NCBI GenBank assembly: GCA_905182355.1
Contig: CAJJBH010000030.1
Coordinates: forward strand, 1-33,089
DNA: 33,089 bases
DNA from: an uncultured Paracoccaceae bacterium
GTDB lineage: Bacteria; Pseudomonadota; Alphaproteobacteria; Rhodobacterales; Rhodobacteraceae
Reading direction: 5' to 3'
Numbering within the stretch: position 1 is the first letter of the stretch; the number at the start of each line of letters is the position of its first letter. A model generated the notes under the pieces. That model saw only the letters and a program-made list of their open reading frames with translations. It was not told the origin of the DNA and did no database searches. Made by a program: the position numbers and the translations under genes. Shown here in pieces: positions 1 to 7,470 of this stretch.

Positions 1-24
1 AAGAATTCAAAGAGTATTTATAAC

Positions 25-507
25 ATGCGCTTTATCGCCATTGCCGTAAGTCTAATCCTACCTGTTCAGGCGTTTGCCTTGTCATGTATCGCACCGTCTG
101 TTGAACTAAGTTATGCGAAGGCTGCGAGCTCTGAAGAAAGCTACCTGATAGGTAAGGGCAAGCTGATCTTTGATCAGGCGCTTATGCCGCGCTCGACTGT
201 CGGCGTCGATCGGCCTGTCGAAATAACGCGTATTCCTGCCAGAGTAACAGGCAAGGCTTTCGATGGTACAGGGTTTGATCAGGCCTTTGGTGTTGAAGTC
301 GAAATGGTCGTGCGGTGCATCCAAACTTGGTGCCCCGTGATCACCAGAGATAAAGAGCATTTGGTTTTCTTGAGAGAAACTGAAACCAACTACCAATTGG
401 CTATCGACCCTTGCGGTGGCACGGCGTTTCCTGAACCAACACCGGAGATGGTGGATCAGGTTTTGACATGCTTCAAAGATAAAAGTTGCAGTGCAGACCC
501 AAGTTAA
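25..507 (+). CDS. Secreted cysteine-containing hypothetical protein
   Basis: A 160-residue protein of unknown function. It begins with a short Sec-type signal peptide: one basic residue, a hydrophobic core of about 12 residues, and a likely cleavage after AFA near residue 18, so it should be exported. The mature part has several cysteines (a CxxxxC pair near the middle, then CGG, then CFKDKSC near the C-terminus) that could form periplasmic disulfides. No catalytic motif was recognised. No strong ribosome binding site is visible in the few bases available upstream. Its stop codon interlocks with that of the convergent GNAT gene (TTAA, 504-507). The family assignment is open. Confidence 0.75.
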   Translation: MRFIAIAVSLILPVQAFALSCIAPSVELSYAKAASSEESYLIGKGKLIFDQALMPRSTVGVDRPVEITRIPARVTGKAFDGTGFDQAFGVEVEMVVRCIQTWCPVITRDKEHLVFLRETETNYQLAIDPCGGTAFPEPTPEMVDQVLTCFKDKSCSADPS

Positions 508-1100
508 GGACGAACAATAGGGATTTGGGGCGCAATCTTTTGGTCCCAACCCTTTGTGAGCCGTGGATCATCGGCCACCTCGATCTTGCGGCCCATGGCT
601 GTAAATCCACTTCGTGCATAGAAATTAAGCGCCATCGGACTATCGATTGTACAGGTGTGCAGATGGAACCGTTTTATGGGCTGGTCCCATACGGTATTTA
701 TCGCAAAGTTCATTAGATAGCGGCCAGATCCAGTGCCAATCAATTCCTTAGTCAGCCCAAAGAACGCCAGCTCGCATTCGCCGTCCGTGCGGTAATCTAA
801 TTCAAGAAGAGCCTGCGTTTGCCCACCGTGTTCCAGCGTGAACAGTTGAACTTTCGGGTCATGGATGATCGCTGACAGATCGGCATCATTCATAGTCAGC
901 CGTGAAAACCACAACCATTCTTCACCAACACGGCGATAAATATCGCGGTATTGGTCTAGGGTTACGTCCGTCAGTGGGCGAAGGGCAACGCTATCGGGGA
1001 TTGGCACAGGGCGGGTGTCCGCCCTTGCACGCATTTCCAGTTGGGTGACGACCATAGCCAACTTGCCATTAGGGACGCTGTGATAGCCGTCACTCAACAT
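504..1100 (-). CDS. GNAT family N-acetyltransferase
   Basis: A 198-residue protein with the GNAT fold signature. The acetyl-CoA-binding motif (I-G-T-G-S-G-R) lies around residues 121-127 after a beta strand (ELAFFGL). The usual motif B (DSPMALNFYARSGF) lies around residues 153-166 and ends in the common FYxxxGF. It should transfer an acetyl group from acetyl-CoA to an amine or amino-terminal substrate, which cannot be named from sequence. Its start codon overlaps the stop of the upstream kinase gene (TGATG, 1 nt), so it is the last gene of an nth-kinase-GNAT operon and probably translationally coupled. It ends against the convergent secreted-protein gene in a shared TTAA. Confidence 0.88.
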   Translation of the reverse strand: MLSDGYHSVPNGKLAMVVTQLEMRARADTRPVPIPDSVALRPLTDVTLDQYRDIYRRVGEEWLWFSRLTMNDADLSAIIHDPKVQLFTLEHGGQTQALLELDYRTDGECELAFFGLTKELIGTGSGRYLMNFAINTVWDQPIKRFHLHTCTIDSPMALNFYARSGFTAMGRKIEVADDPRLTKGWDQKIAPQIPIVRP

Positions 1101-2095
1101 CAGGCAACCAATCCAGCAGTTTTGAACAAAGTCATCATGTCTTGTTCCGGGCGTGGACCAATGTGGCTTATGACTTCAGCAGCGCAGGTATTACCCATAC
1201 GCCCACATGTTTCCAGATCACGGCCTGTGGCCATGCCATAGATGAAGCCCGCAGCGAACTGGTCACCTGCACCTGTTGCATCAACAGGAACCACTGTGTT
1301 GACCGGAACATCGACACGTTCATCACCACGAATAATTGTCACGCCGTCGCCGGATCGTGTGCACACAACCAGCGGACACATTACCGCTGTTTTGGTCAAC
1401 GCTTCTTCCAGATTGTCGGTTTCAAATAGCGATTTCAGTTCGGCCTCGTTTCCCATAACGAAATCTAATTCGTCGCCAATCATGCGCAAGAAGTCGGCGC
1501 GGTGACGATCTACGCAGAATGGATCAGAGATGGCGATGCCCGCTTTGCCTCCGGCAGCGCGGGTCAGGCGCGAGGCTTGCAAGAATGCTTCTTTGCCGGC
1601 GTCCTTGTCGAACAAATAGCCCTCAAGGAACATAATGGCGGCATTGCTGGCGACATCAGTGGGCACATCTTTTGGACCAAGGTTTGTGGAAATACCCAGG
1701 TAGGTGTTCAATGAACGCTCACCGTCTGGCGTGACAAAAATCATGCAGCGCGATGTGGGCAGGTCGCCGTCTGTTACAGGGGCGTTCACAAAATCTGTGC
1801 CTTCGTCGACCATGGATTTTGCGTAAAACTGGCCCAATTCATCATCACGGACACGTCCGATGAATGCAGTCTTCAAGCCAAGCGAACCAATGCCCGCAAT
1901 AGTATTTGCCACAGAACCACCAGCGGTTTGCATGCGTTCAGCCGTCATGGTGTCAAACAAGGTTTCGCAACGATCCTGATCGATCAACTGCATGATGCCT
2001 TTTTCGATACTCATATCGTCTAAAAAAGCGTCAGTGGATTGCGTGATTACGTCTACGACGGCGTTGCCGATACCAACGACTTGATACTTGGTCAT
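1100..2095 (-). CDS. PfkB-family sugar/nucleoside kinase, adenosine kinase type
   Basis: A 331-residue ribokinase/PfkB-fold kinase. The N-terminal strand GIGNAVVDV and the GG motif (AGGSVANT, about residues 58-65) are the PfkB signature-1 region. The C-terminal signature VDATGAGDQFAAGF (about 271-284) carries the GAGD anion hole, with the catalytic base at about Asp278. Close relatives in alphaproteobacteria are annotated as adenosine kinase (ATP + adenosine to ADP + AMP), but PfkB members also phosphorylate sugars and the substrate is inferred. The start overlaps the nth stop in an ATGA, and its own stop overlaps the GNAT start, so the three genes form one compact operon. Confidence 0.88.
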   Translation of the reverse strand: MTKYQVVGIGNAVVDVITQSTDAFLDDMSIEKGIMQLIDQDRCETLFDTMTAERMQTAGGSVANTIAGIGSLGLKTAFIGRVRDDELGQFYAKSMVDEGTDFVNAPVTDGDLPTSRCMIFVTPDGERSLNTYLGISTNLGPKDVPTDVASNAAIMFLEGYLFDKDAGKEAFLQASRLTRAAGGKAGIAISDPFCVDRHRADFLRMIGDELDFVMGNEAELKSLFETDNLEEALTKTAVMCPLVVCTRSGDGVTIIRGDERVDVPVNTVVPVDATGAGDQFAAGFIYGMATGRDLETCGRMGNTCAAEVISHIGPRPEQDMMTLFKTAGLVA

Positions 2096-2736
2096 ATGTT
2101 TTTTTCCTCAAAAGGGCAGAGATCGCGAATGATGCAAGTGCCACACAATGGTTTGCGAGCCTTGCAGTGATAACGCCCATGTAGGATCAACCAATGATGG
2201 GCGTGAAGTTGGAAATCGGCGGGGATGTTATCCTCGACCGCGCGTTCAACAGCGTCGACGGTTTTGCCGGGTGAAATGCCAGTACGATTGCCGACGCGAA
2301 AAATGTGGGTGTCCACGGCCTGTGCGGGCTGCTGCCACCACATATTCAAAACAACGTTGGCAGTTTTACGCCCCACGCCGGGCAGGGATTGCAACGCTGC
2401 GCGCGAATTGGGAACTTCACTGTTATATTCATCAACCAAAATTTGGCTTAGTTTGATAACGTTTTTGGCCTTCTGGCGGAACAATCCGATGGTTTTGATG
2501 TGCTCGGTCAAGCCGTCAATCCCAAGGTCCAGCATCTTTTGCGGTGTGTCTGCAATCTGAAACAATGCGCGGGTTGCTTTGTTGACACCCACGTCAGTGG
2601 CTTGCGCCGACAATGCCACGGCCACAACAAGGGTATAGACATTGACGTGCTCCAACTCCCCTTCGGGTTCAGGATCAGTGTCTTGAAAGCGCGTGAATAT
2701 TTCGCGGATCGTATGATAATCGAGCTGTTTTGCCAT
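2092..2736 (-). CDS. nth: Endonuclease III, DNA glycosylase/AP lyase
   Basis: A base-excision-repair enzyme that removes oxidised pyrimidines and nicks AP sites. All hallmark residues are present: the helix-hairpin-helix LPGVGRKTANVV (about 118-129) with catalytic Lys124, catalytic Asp142 in VDTHIFRVGNR, and the C-terminal [4Fe-4S] loop with Cys191, 198, 201 and 207 in C-x6-C-x2-C-x5-C spacing. The length (214 aa) is normal. The chosen start (ATG at 2734-2736) has an AGGA a few bases upstream. An upstream in-frame ATG at 2775 would add 13 residues with no family support. It is first in the operon with the kinase and GNAT genes and is divergent from the AraC-MGMT repair gene. Confidence 0.95.
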   Translation of the reverse strand: MAKQLDYHTIREIFTRFQDTDPEPEGELEHVNVYTLVVAVALSAQATDVGVNKATRALFQIADTPQKMLDLGIDGLTEHIKTIGLFRQKAKNVIKLSQILVDEYNSEVPNSRAALQSLPGVGRKTANVVLNMWWQQPAQAVDTHIFRVGNRTGISPGKTVDAVERAVEDNIPADFQLHAHHWLILHGRYHCKARKPLCGTCIIRDLCPFEEKNI

Positions 2737-2825
2737 GAAGATCCTATGCCCGTTTGCGCGGTCTGCTGCAAGCATTGCGCAAAAAACGGGTCGATTGGTT
2801 GGATGGCAGTTGTTAGTTAGGGGTT

Positions 2826-3680
2826 ATGTTACACACAGATACAGAAAACAGCGGTTATCATTACGATGTAATGCGACGTGCCATCACGGTGATTGATACG
2901 GCTGAGGGCAACCTAAGCCTTGAAGACATGGCTGCGCAAATGGGAATGAGTGCTGCACATTTTCAACGGATATTCAGCCGTTGGGTCGGTGTCTCGCCAA
3001 AGCGCTATCAGCAATATCTGACACTGGGCCACGCCAAGACACTGTTGCACAGCCAGTTTTCAACCGTGGATACAGCCCATGCCAGCGGACTTTCTGGAAG
3101 TGGTCGCCTGCATGATCTTTTCGTGCGTTGGGAGGCGATGAGCCCAGGCGAATACGCCAAACATGGCGCTGGGCTGGTTATAAATTGGGGCTGGTTTGAT
3201 ACGCCATTTGGGCGGGCCATTGTTATGGGAACGGACCGCGGTATATGTGGTTTAGGATTTGCAGCCGAAATAGGAGAAGAAGCAGCGTTTCTTGATCTGC
3301 GCGACCGTTGGCCTGATGCCGAATTCACCCAAGCACCCGAGAGGTTGGATGGCTGGGTGAAAACCGCGTTTGGCATGGAGACAGAAAATGCTGGTAAAGC
3401 GCCGCTCCTTTTGATGGGTGCGCCGTTTCAGATTAAGGTGTGGGAAGCACTGCTAAGCGTGCCTTCTGGTCAAGTCACATCATATTCGCAAATCGCACAG
3501 ATTGTGGGAAACCCTAAAGCGGTGCGTGCTGTTGGCACCGCCGTGGGACGCAATCCAGTCAGTTGGTTAATTCCATGTCATCGCGCATTGCGCAAATCAG
3601 GCGCAATGGGCGGATATCACTGGGGCCTGACAATGAAACGGGTGATGTTGGCTTATGAGGCGGCAAAAGCCGAAGCCTAA
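2826..3680 (+). CDS. AraC-type HTH / methylated-DNA-[protein]-cysteine methyltransferase (Ada-like, no N-terminal Ada domain)
   Basis: A 284-residue two-domain protein. Residues about 12-110 form an AraC-type double helix-turn-helix (LEDMAAQMGMSAAHFQRIF, then a second helix pair ending SPGEYAK). Residues about 200-280 form the MGMT DNA-binding domain, with the alkyl-acceptor Cys251 in IPCHR and the conserved SYSQIA and GTAVGRNP segments. It repairs O6-alkylguanine by irreversible transfer to Cys251. The zinc-binding Ada domain that senses methylphosphotriesters in E. coli Ada is absent, so autoregulation by that route is not expected. It is divergent from nth, another DNA repair gene. The symbol ada is often given to such proteins, but the architecture differs. 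Confidence 0.92.
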   Translation: MLHTDTENSGYHYDVMRRAITVIDTAEGNLSLEDMAAQMGMSAAHFQRIFSRWVGVSPKRYQQYLTLGHAKTLLHSQFSTVDTAHASGLSGSGRLHDLFVRWEAMSPGEYAKHGAGLVINWGWFDTPFGRAIVMGTDRGICGLGFAAEIGEEAAFLDLRDRWPDAEFTQAPERLDGWVKTAFGMETENAGKAPLLLMGAPFQIKVWEALLSVPSGQVTSYSQIAQIVGNPKAVRAVGTAVGRNPVSWLIPCHRALRKSGAMGGYHWGLTMKRVMLAYEAAKAEA

Positions 3681-3695
3681 ACTGGTGGTCCTACT

Positions 3696-3720
3696 GGCGG
3701 GATGCCGCCGATGGTTTTTT
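3696..3720 (+). terminator. Possible weak terminator after the AraC-MGMT gene
   Basis: GGCGG and CCGCC (3696-3700, 3705-3709) form a 5-bp hairpin with a GATG loop, followed five bases later by a run of six T. It lies just downstream of the stop at 3680. The gap between stem and T-run makes it a weak candidate. Confidence 0.4.
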
Positions 3721-3818
3721 CCCCTTATTTTGATGTGCGACATGATCCATATATATGGAGACAGTAATGAAGCCCTGCCCGAACGGGGCCATAAATTTGA
3801 AGGCAGTAGGAAATGAAA

Positions 3819-4472
3819 ATGATGAAGACTCCGTTAATTTTGGCAATGTGCAGCGCAATTGCGCTGGCTGCATGTACCGACCCGGCATCGCTGGGCGGCA
3901 ATGGAACTGTTTCAAATCAGAAAACCAAACAGGGTGCGATTGCGGGTGCTGCCACTGGCGCTTTGCTGGGCGCATTGGTCGGCAACAGAGATGATGCTCT
4001 TAAAGGTGCCGTTATTGGCGGCGCAGTCGGAGCTGGCATTGGCTATAGCCTCGATAAACAAGAAGCTGATTTGCGTCGTGATTTGGGCAATGACAATGTC
4101 ACTGTTCAAAATACGGGCGATCGCTTGATTGTGACGCTTCCGCAAGACATCTTGTTTGCGACTGACAGCTTTTCAGTGCGTTCAGATTTGCGCCGTGACT
4201 TGAATGCTGTGGCTGGAAATTTGCAGGCCTATCCGAATTCCACGATCCAGATCGTTGGTCATACGGACAGCGATGGCGATGCAGCTTATAACCAACAGCT
4301 TAGCGAACGCCGCGCAAATTCGATTGCGGATATTCTGTTGGATGCGGGCATTCCGTTCTCGCGTATTCAAACCTTTGGTCGCGGCGAAAGCCAACCCGTT
4401 GCAAGTAATCTTGACCCGGCAGGCAAAGCTAAAAACCGCCGTGTTGAGATCGTGATTTTGCCAAACGCTTAA
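3819..4472 (+). CDS. OmpA-family outer membrane lipoprotein with glycine-zipper segment
   Basis: A 217-residue lipoprotein. The N-terminal signal ends in a lipobox LAAC (Cys19), predicting lipidation and outer membrane anchoring. A glycine/alanine-rich segment (GAIAGAATGALLGALVGN and a second GAVIGGAVGAGIG, about 38-75) resembles the glycine-zipper region of YiaD/YMGG-type proteins. The C-terminal half is an OmpA peptidoglycan-binding domain with the TDSDGDAAYNQQLSERRA and NRRVEIVI motifs. It probably tethers the outer membrane to peptidoglycan. In-frame ATGs occur at 3813, 3819 and 3822. The AGGA at 3808-3811 is too close to the first and well placed for the second or third, so 3819 was chosen. 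Confidence 0.92.
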   Translation: MMKTPLILAMCSAIALAACTDPASLGGNGTVSNQKTKQGAIAGAATGALLGALVGNRDDALKGAVIGGAVGAGIGYSLDKQEADLRRDLGNDNVTVQNTGDRLIVTLPQDILFATDSFSVRSDLRRDLNAVAGNLQAYPNSTIQIVGHTDSDGDAAYNQQLSERRANSIADILLDAGIPFSRIQTFGRGESQPVASNLDPAGKAKNRRVEIVILPNA

Positions 4473-4502
4473 ATCACTGTTTGAAAATGCACATTAGATG
4501 TG

Positions 4503-4533
4503 AGGGCCCTGAAGATTTCTTTGGGGCCTTTTA
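4503..4533 (+). terminator. Possible terminator after the OmpA-like lipoprotein gene
   Basis: AGGGCCC and GGGGCCT can pair with one internal mismatch around a loop of about 14 nt, followed by TTTT. It sits about 30 bp past the lipoprotein stop and before the next ribosome binding site. The mismatch and large loop keep confidence low. Confidence 0.4.
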
Positions 4534-4586
4534 CATTGTTTGTGTCGGTAGCCATGTTAGCTTTAGTCCCAACTGGAGGAATTCAA

Positions 4587-5129
4587 ATGGCACGACTTAA
4601 GTTACTCGGTATCTCAGGCTCACTTCGTGAAAATGCGACAAATTCAATGTTGTTGCGCGAGGGTGCGAGACTATTCGGCGAATGCGACTATACGCAGGCA
4701 AAAATTAATTTTCCACTTTACGACGGGGACGATGAGACAGCGAATGGTGTTCCCGAAGCCGTCCAAACTTTGGCGCGTCAAATAGCCGACGCTGATGCGG
4801 TCATTATTTCAACACCTGAATATAACAAAGGACCATCAGGGGCTTTGAAAAACGCACTGGACTGGGTCAGCCGTGGTGATCATCATCCATGGGCCAACAA
4901 GCCTGTTGCGGTGATGTCGGCGGCGGCGGGCCGCGCGGGTGGGGAGCGTGCGCAGATGGTTCTGCGCGGTTTTATGGTTCCATTTCGTCCTCGGATTTTG
5001 CAAGGACCCGAAATTCATCTGGCGGGCAGCGGCAATGCGTTTGACGACAATGGTCAGCTGACTGGTGAGATGTATATCAAGGACTTAACGGCATTAATGG
5101 AAAGCCTGCGGACTGAAATCGCACGTTAA
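4587..5129 (+). CDS. NADPH-dependent FMN reductase family protein (ChrR/YieF-like)
   Basis: A 180-residue flavodoxin-fold reductase. The N-terminal phosphate-binding loop GISGSLRENATNS holds FMN phosphate, and the family motif TPEYNKGPSGALKNALDW (about residues 73-91) contacts the isoalloxazine ring. It should reduce quinones, chromate or other acceptors with NAD(P)H; the physiological substrate is unknown. The start at 4587 is well supported by GGAGGA at 4575-4580. An in-frame upstream start at 4500 would put a hydrophobic stretch before it and run through the likely terminator, so it was rejected. Its TAA interlocks with the stop of the convergent VOC gene in a TTAA (5126-5129). Confidence 0.9.
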   Translation: MARLKLLGISGSLRENATNSMLLREGARLFGECDYTQAKINFPLYDGDDETANGVPEAVQTLARQIADADAVIISTPEYNKGPSGALKNALDWVSRGDHHPWANKPVAVMSAAAGRAGGERAQMVLRGFMVPFRPRILQGPEIHLAGSGNAFDDNGQLTGEMYIKDLTALMESLRTEIAR

Positions 5130-5533
5130 TCGTTGGCGACACTGATTTCGATCAAGTTACGATCAGGATCTCGGATGTAAATCGACATTATGGGCCGTGT
5201 TGCACCTGTACGTGCGACCGGCCCTTCTTCGATTGTGATTCCGTGGGTGGATAGATGTTTCATCCAGTCGATCATTGGTGTTGCCGTTAGAAAACACATA
5301 TCTCCGCTCCCCGCTGTGGGGTTGGCAGATTTTGGGTCAAATTCGGCCCCTGTCTGATGAAGGTTAACTTTCTGTGTGCCAAACTTTAAGGCCCAGCGTT
5401 TTGTGCCGTCTGCAACAGTGAAACTCTCTGCCTGCATCCCAAGGATGTCTTGATAAAACGCAGATGTTACTTCGATACTGGCAACCGTCAAAACCAGATG
5501 GTCTAATGTGGTAAGAGTAGGGGATTGTGCCAT
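5126..5533 (-). CDS. VOC (glyoxalase/bleomycin-resistance) family protein
   Basis: A 135-residue vicinal-oxygen-chelate protein with the two beta-alpha-beta-beta-beta modules expected. Likely metal ligands are His in LDHLVLTV near the N-terminus, His in VNLHQTG in the middle, and Glu in LIEIS at the C-terminus. Members are glyoxalase-, dioxygenase- or fosfomycin-resistance-like; this short single-unit form resembles GLOD5/STM3117-type proteins, whose substrate is unknown. A good AAGGA lies about 10 nt upstream of the ATG. It is divergent from the MaoC-like hydratase gene with only 27 bp between start codons, and its stop is shared in TTAA with the FMN reductase. Confidence 0.88.
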   Translation of the reverse strand: MAQSPTLTTLDHLVLTVASIEVTSAFYQDILGMQAESFTVADGTKRWALKFGTQKVNLHQTGAEFDPKSANPTAGSGDMCFLTATPMIDWMKHLSTHGITIEEGPVARTGATRPIMSIYIRDPDRNLIEISVAND

Positions 5534-5547
5534 TGCCCGATTTTCCT

Positions 5548-5561
5548 TATCAAATTTGATA
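5548..5561. promoter_or_regulatory. 14-bp perfect palindrome between divergent genes
   Basis: TATCAAATTTGATA is a perfect dyad lying between the start codons of the VOC gene (5533, minus) and the hydratase gene (5561, plus). It touches the hydratase ATG and the ribosome binding site of the VOC gene. Its size and symmetry suit a dimeric regulator such as a MarR-type protein (inference). No such regulator gene is adjacent. Confidence 0.5.
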
Positions 5562-6358
5562 TGATTTTTGATCTAAGCCAAACGACAAGTCAAAGCGATG
5601 TTTTGGATGTCGCCCGTTCTCAAGCTATGCAAATCGCGCTGGGTCATGACCCATCACTTCAAGATGGCGACCCACTGCCGCCATTTTTCCACCAATTGTA
5701 CTTCTGGAATCCTCAACCTCCCAATGCTTTGGGCCGTGATGGTCATCCAAAAGTGGGTGGATTGGTGCCTGACATGGGATTGCCCCGACGCATGTGGGCA
5801 GGTGGCCGTTTGATGTTTGATCATCCGCTTGTGGTGTCCAGTTCCGCAACACGTGTTTCGCGATGTGAAAGTGTAACGCGCAAACAGGGGCGCACAGGGT
5901 CACTGGCTTTCGTAACATTGCACCATGAGATTTGGCAAAACGACACGCTTTGTCTGACAGAGTGGCAAGACTTGGTTTACCGCGAAGACCCTGATTTGGA
6001 TGCACCGCAACCAGCGCCTGCAATGGCTGACATGGACGAGGAAGAGCGCACCGAAGTGACATTTGATGCCACAGTGTTGTTTCGCTATTCCGCGTTGACG
6101 TTCAACGGTCACCGCATCCACTACGATCAACCCTATGCGCAGGACGTTGAAGGTTATAGTGGGTTGGTAGTTCACGGCCCCCTTTTGGCGCAGTATTTGA
6201 TGCTGATGGCGACACGTTCGCTGGGTGATCTTACTGAATTTAGTTTCCGTGCTACTTCACCGTTGATGCATTTTGAGGCGGCAACGTTTTGTCGTAAAGG
6301 CCGCAAACTGTGGGTCCGTGGGCCAGACGGACGCCTTTGCATGACGGCAACGGCTTAG
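5561..6358 (+). CDS. MaoC/HTD2-type acyl-CoA hydratase (mesaconyl-C4-CoA hydratase-like)
   Basis: A 265-residue hotdog-fold protein of the FAS1-A dehydratase/HTD2 type. The N-terminal half carries the family segment DGDPLPPFFHQLYFW and the MWAGGRLMF region. The C-terminal half has the hydratase motif FRYSALTFNGHRIHYD (catalytic Asp/His region) followed by YSGLVVHGPLLAQYL. Relatives hydrate mesaconyl-C4-CoA or act as 3-hydroxyacyl-thioester dehydratases; which reaction applies here is not determined. ATG 5561 is preferred over an upstream in-frame TTG at 5525, which would overlap the divergent VOC start, although no good ribosome binding site is seen. Its TAG interlocks with the stop of the convergent oxidoreductase (TTAG, 6355-6358). 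Confidence 0.82.
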   Translation: MIFDLSQTTSQSDVLDVARSQAMQIALGHDPSLQDGDPLPPFFHQLYFWNPQPPNALGRDGHPKVGGLVPDMGLPRRMWAGGRLMFDHPLVVSSSATRVSRCESVTRKQGRTGSLAFVTLHHEIWQNDTLCLTEWQDLVYREDPDLDAPQPAPAMADMDEEERTEVTFDATVLFRYSALTFNGHRIHYDQPYAQDVEGYSGLVVHGPLLAQYLMLMATRSLGDLTEFSFRATSPLMHFEAATFCRKGRKLWVRGPDGRLCMTATA

Positions 6359-7401
6359 GGCTGAAGCGACGCTTGAATGTCGAAAATATTGGGAATGTTG
6401 TTTCGGCCTTCCAGAACCAGATCAGTCATAACTTCGGCAATCTTGGGGGCCAATCCGAACGCAATCTTGAATCCGCCATTGGCGACGAAATGCTCAGGTC
6501 GATCGGGGAGTGCGCCAAGCATTGGCGCGCGCGTGCGTGATCTAGGACGCAGACCCGCCCAGCGTTCGATCACAGGTGCATTTGCCAGCACTGGCAGGGC
6601 GACACGAATACGATCAATGATGTCCTCCAGCTGTTCGTCGGTAGATTTTGGGTCGTCAAAATACCGCTCTGACGTTGAACCAACACCAACAGTCCCGTCC
6701 TCGTGCGGGATCACATGCAAATAGTCAGCGTATAGCTGCGGAGCATTTGGCATGTTGAATTTCAACAATGCAGCTTGACCCTTTTCGCCCGCGCCAACCT
6801 CGTGATCATATATGGCGCTTAGATCAACCAACCCCTGCGCGCCTGTCGCCCAAACAGTTTTACCAATGTCAGGTGCCTCGGTCTGGACCTCGACCCCTTT
6901 TGTGCGAAGCGCTTCGACCAACGCCGCACATGCCATTCGTGGATGCATATGAGCGCTTAGATTGTCGTGGATCAACATGCCGGTGGGACTGTGTGGTGCC
7001 CAAGGATTTGACAGATCGACGGGGATAACCGACCACTCGGCCTGGCCTTGCCAAAGCTGACGGGCGCTTTCGCTACGGGCATGGGAAAGGGCCAGCACAT
7101 TGTCAGTTGCGATGGGCTGCAATCGACCGGTGCGCATGTATCCCGTACTAAGGCCGCCATGTTCCTTCACTGTGTCCCAAAACCCTTGCGCCATCAAAAG
7201 ACTGTCCAACTGAAATTGCTTCTTGGGTTCCCATCGTTCTGGCACATGGGGCGATAGGGCACCAACGACGCTGCCGCTGCTGCCAGACGCAGGGCCATTG
7301 GGATCAACAATGCAAACCTTTGCGCCACGCAGCGTGCAGGCCCACGCTATCGAAAGCCCCAAAATCCCAGCGCCGCGAATGGTGATGTCAGCCGTTGTCA
7401 A
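6355..7401 (-). CDS. FAD-dependent oxidoreductase, MnmC C-terminal-domain type
   Basis: A 348-residue DAO-fold flavoprotein. The dinucleotide-binding motif RGAGILGLS is at residues 9-17, an acidic residue follows the second strand (VDP), and GPASGSSGSVVGAL resembles the ASGN..GALYP segment of MnmC. In E. coli the equivalent domain of bifunctional MnmC oxidatively removes the carboxymethyl group of cmnm5(s2)U34 in tRNA. The divergent neighbour encodes the methyltransferase half, so the same pathway is inferred; a general amino-acid oxidase is the alternative. No ATG suits the N-terminus. TTG at 7401, with AAAGG 8 nt upstream, starts directly before the Rossmann strand. The upstream ATG at 7503 would run into mnmD. 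Confidence 0.78.
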   Translation of the reverse strand: MTTADITIRGAGILGLSIAWACTLRGAKVCIVDPNGPASGSSGSVVGALSPHVPERWEPKKQFQLDSLLMAQGFWDTVKEHGGLSTGYMRTGRLQPIATDNVLALSHARSESARQLWQGQAEWSVIPVDLSNPWAPHSPTGMLIHDNLSAHMHPRMACAALVEALRTKGVEVQTEAPDIGKTVWATGAQGLVDLSAIYDHEVGAGEKGQAALLKFNMPNAPQLYADYLHVIPHEDGTVGVGSTSERYFDDPKSTDEQLEDIIDRIRVALPVLANAPVIERWAGLRPRSRTRAPMLGALPDRPEHFVANGGFKIAFGLAPKIAEVMTDLVLEGRNNIPNIFDIQASLQP

Positions 7402-7470
7402 AGTGATTGCCTTTCGCCACAGTCGCCCAAAATCGAAGGCCCTGTTTGGGCATCCATACAGGGCAAGGCA

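Noticed and set aside
4500-4586. N-terminal extension of the FMN reductase giving an apparent membrane anchor
   Set aside because: The strong GGAGGA at 4575-4580 and the family N-terminus both point to the start at 4587.
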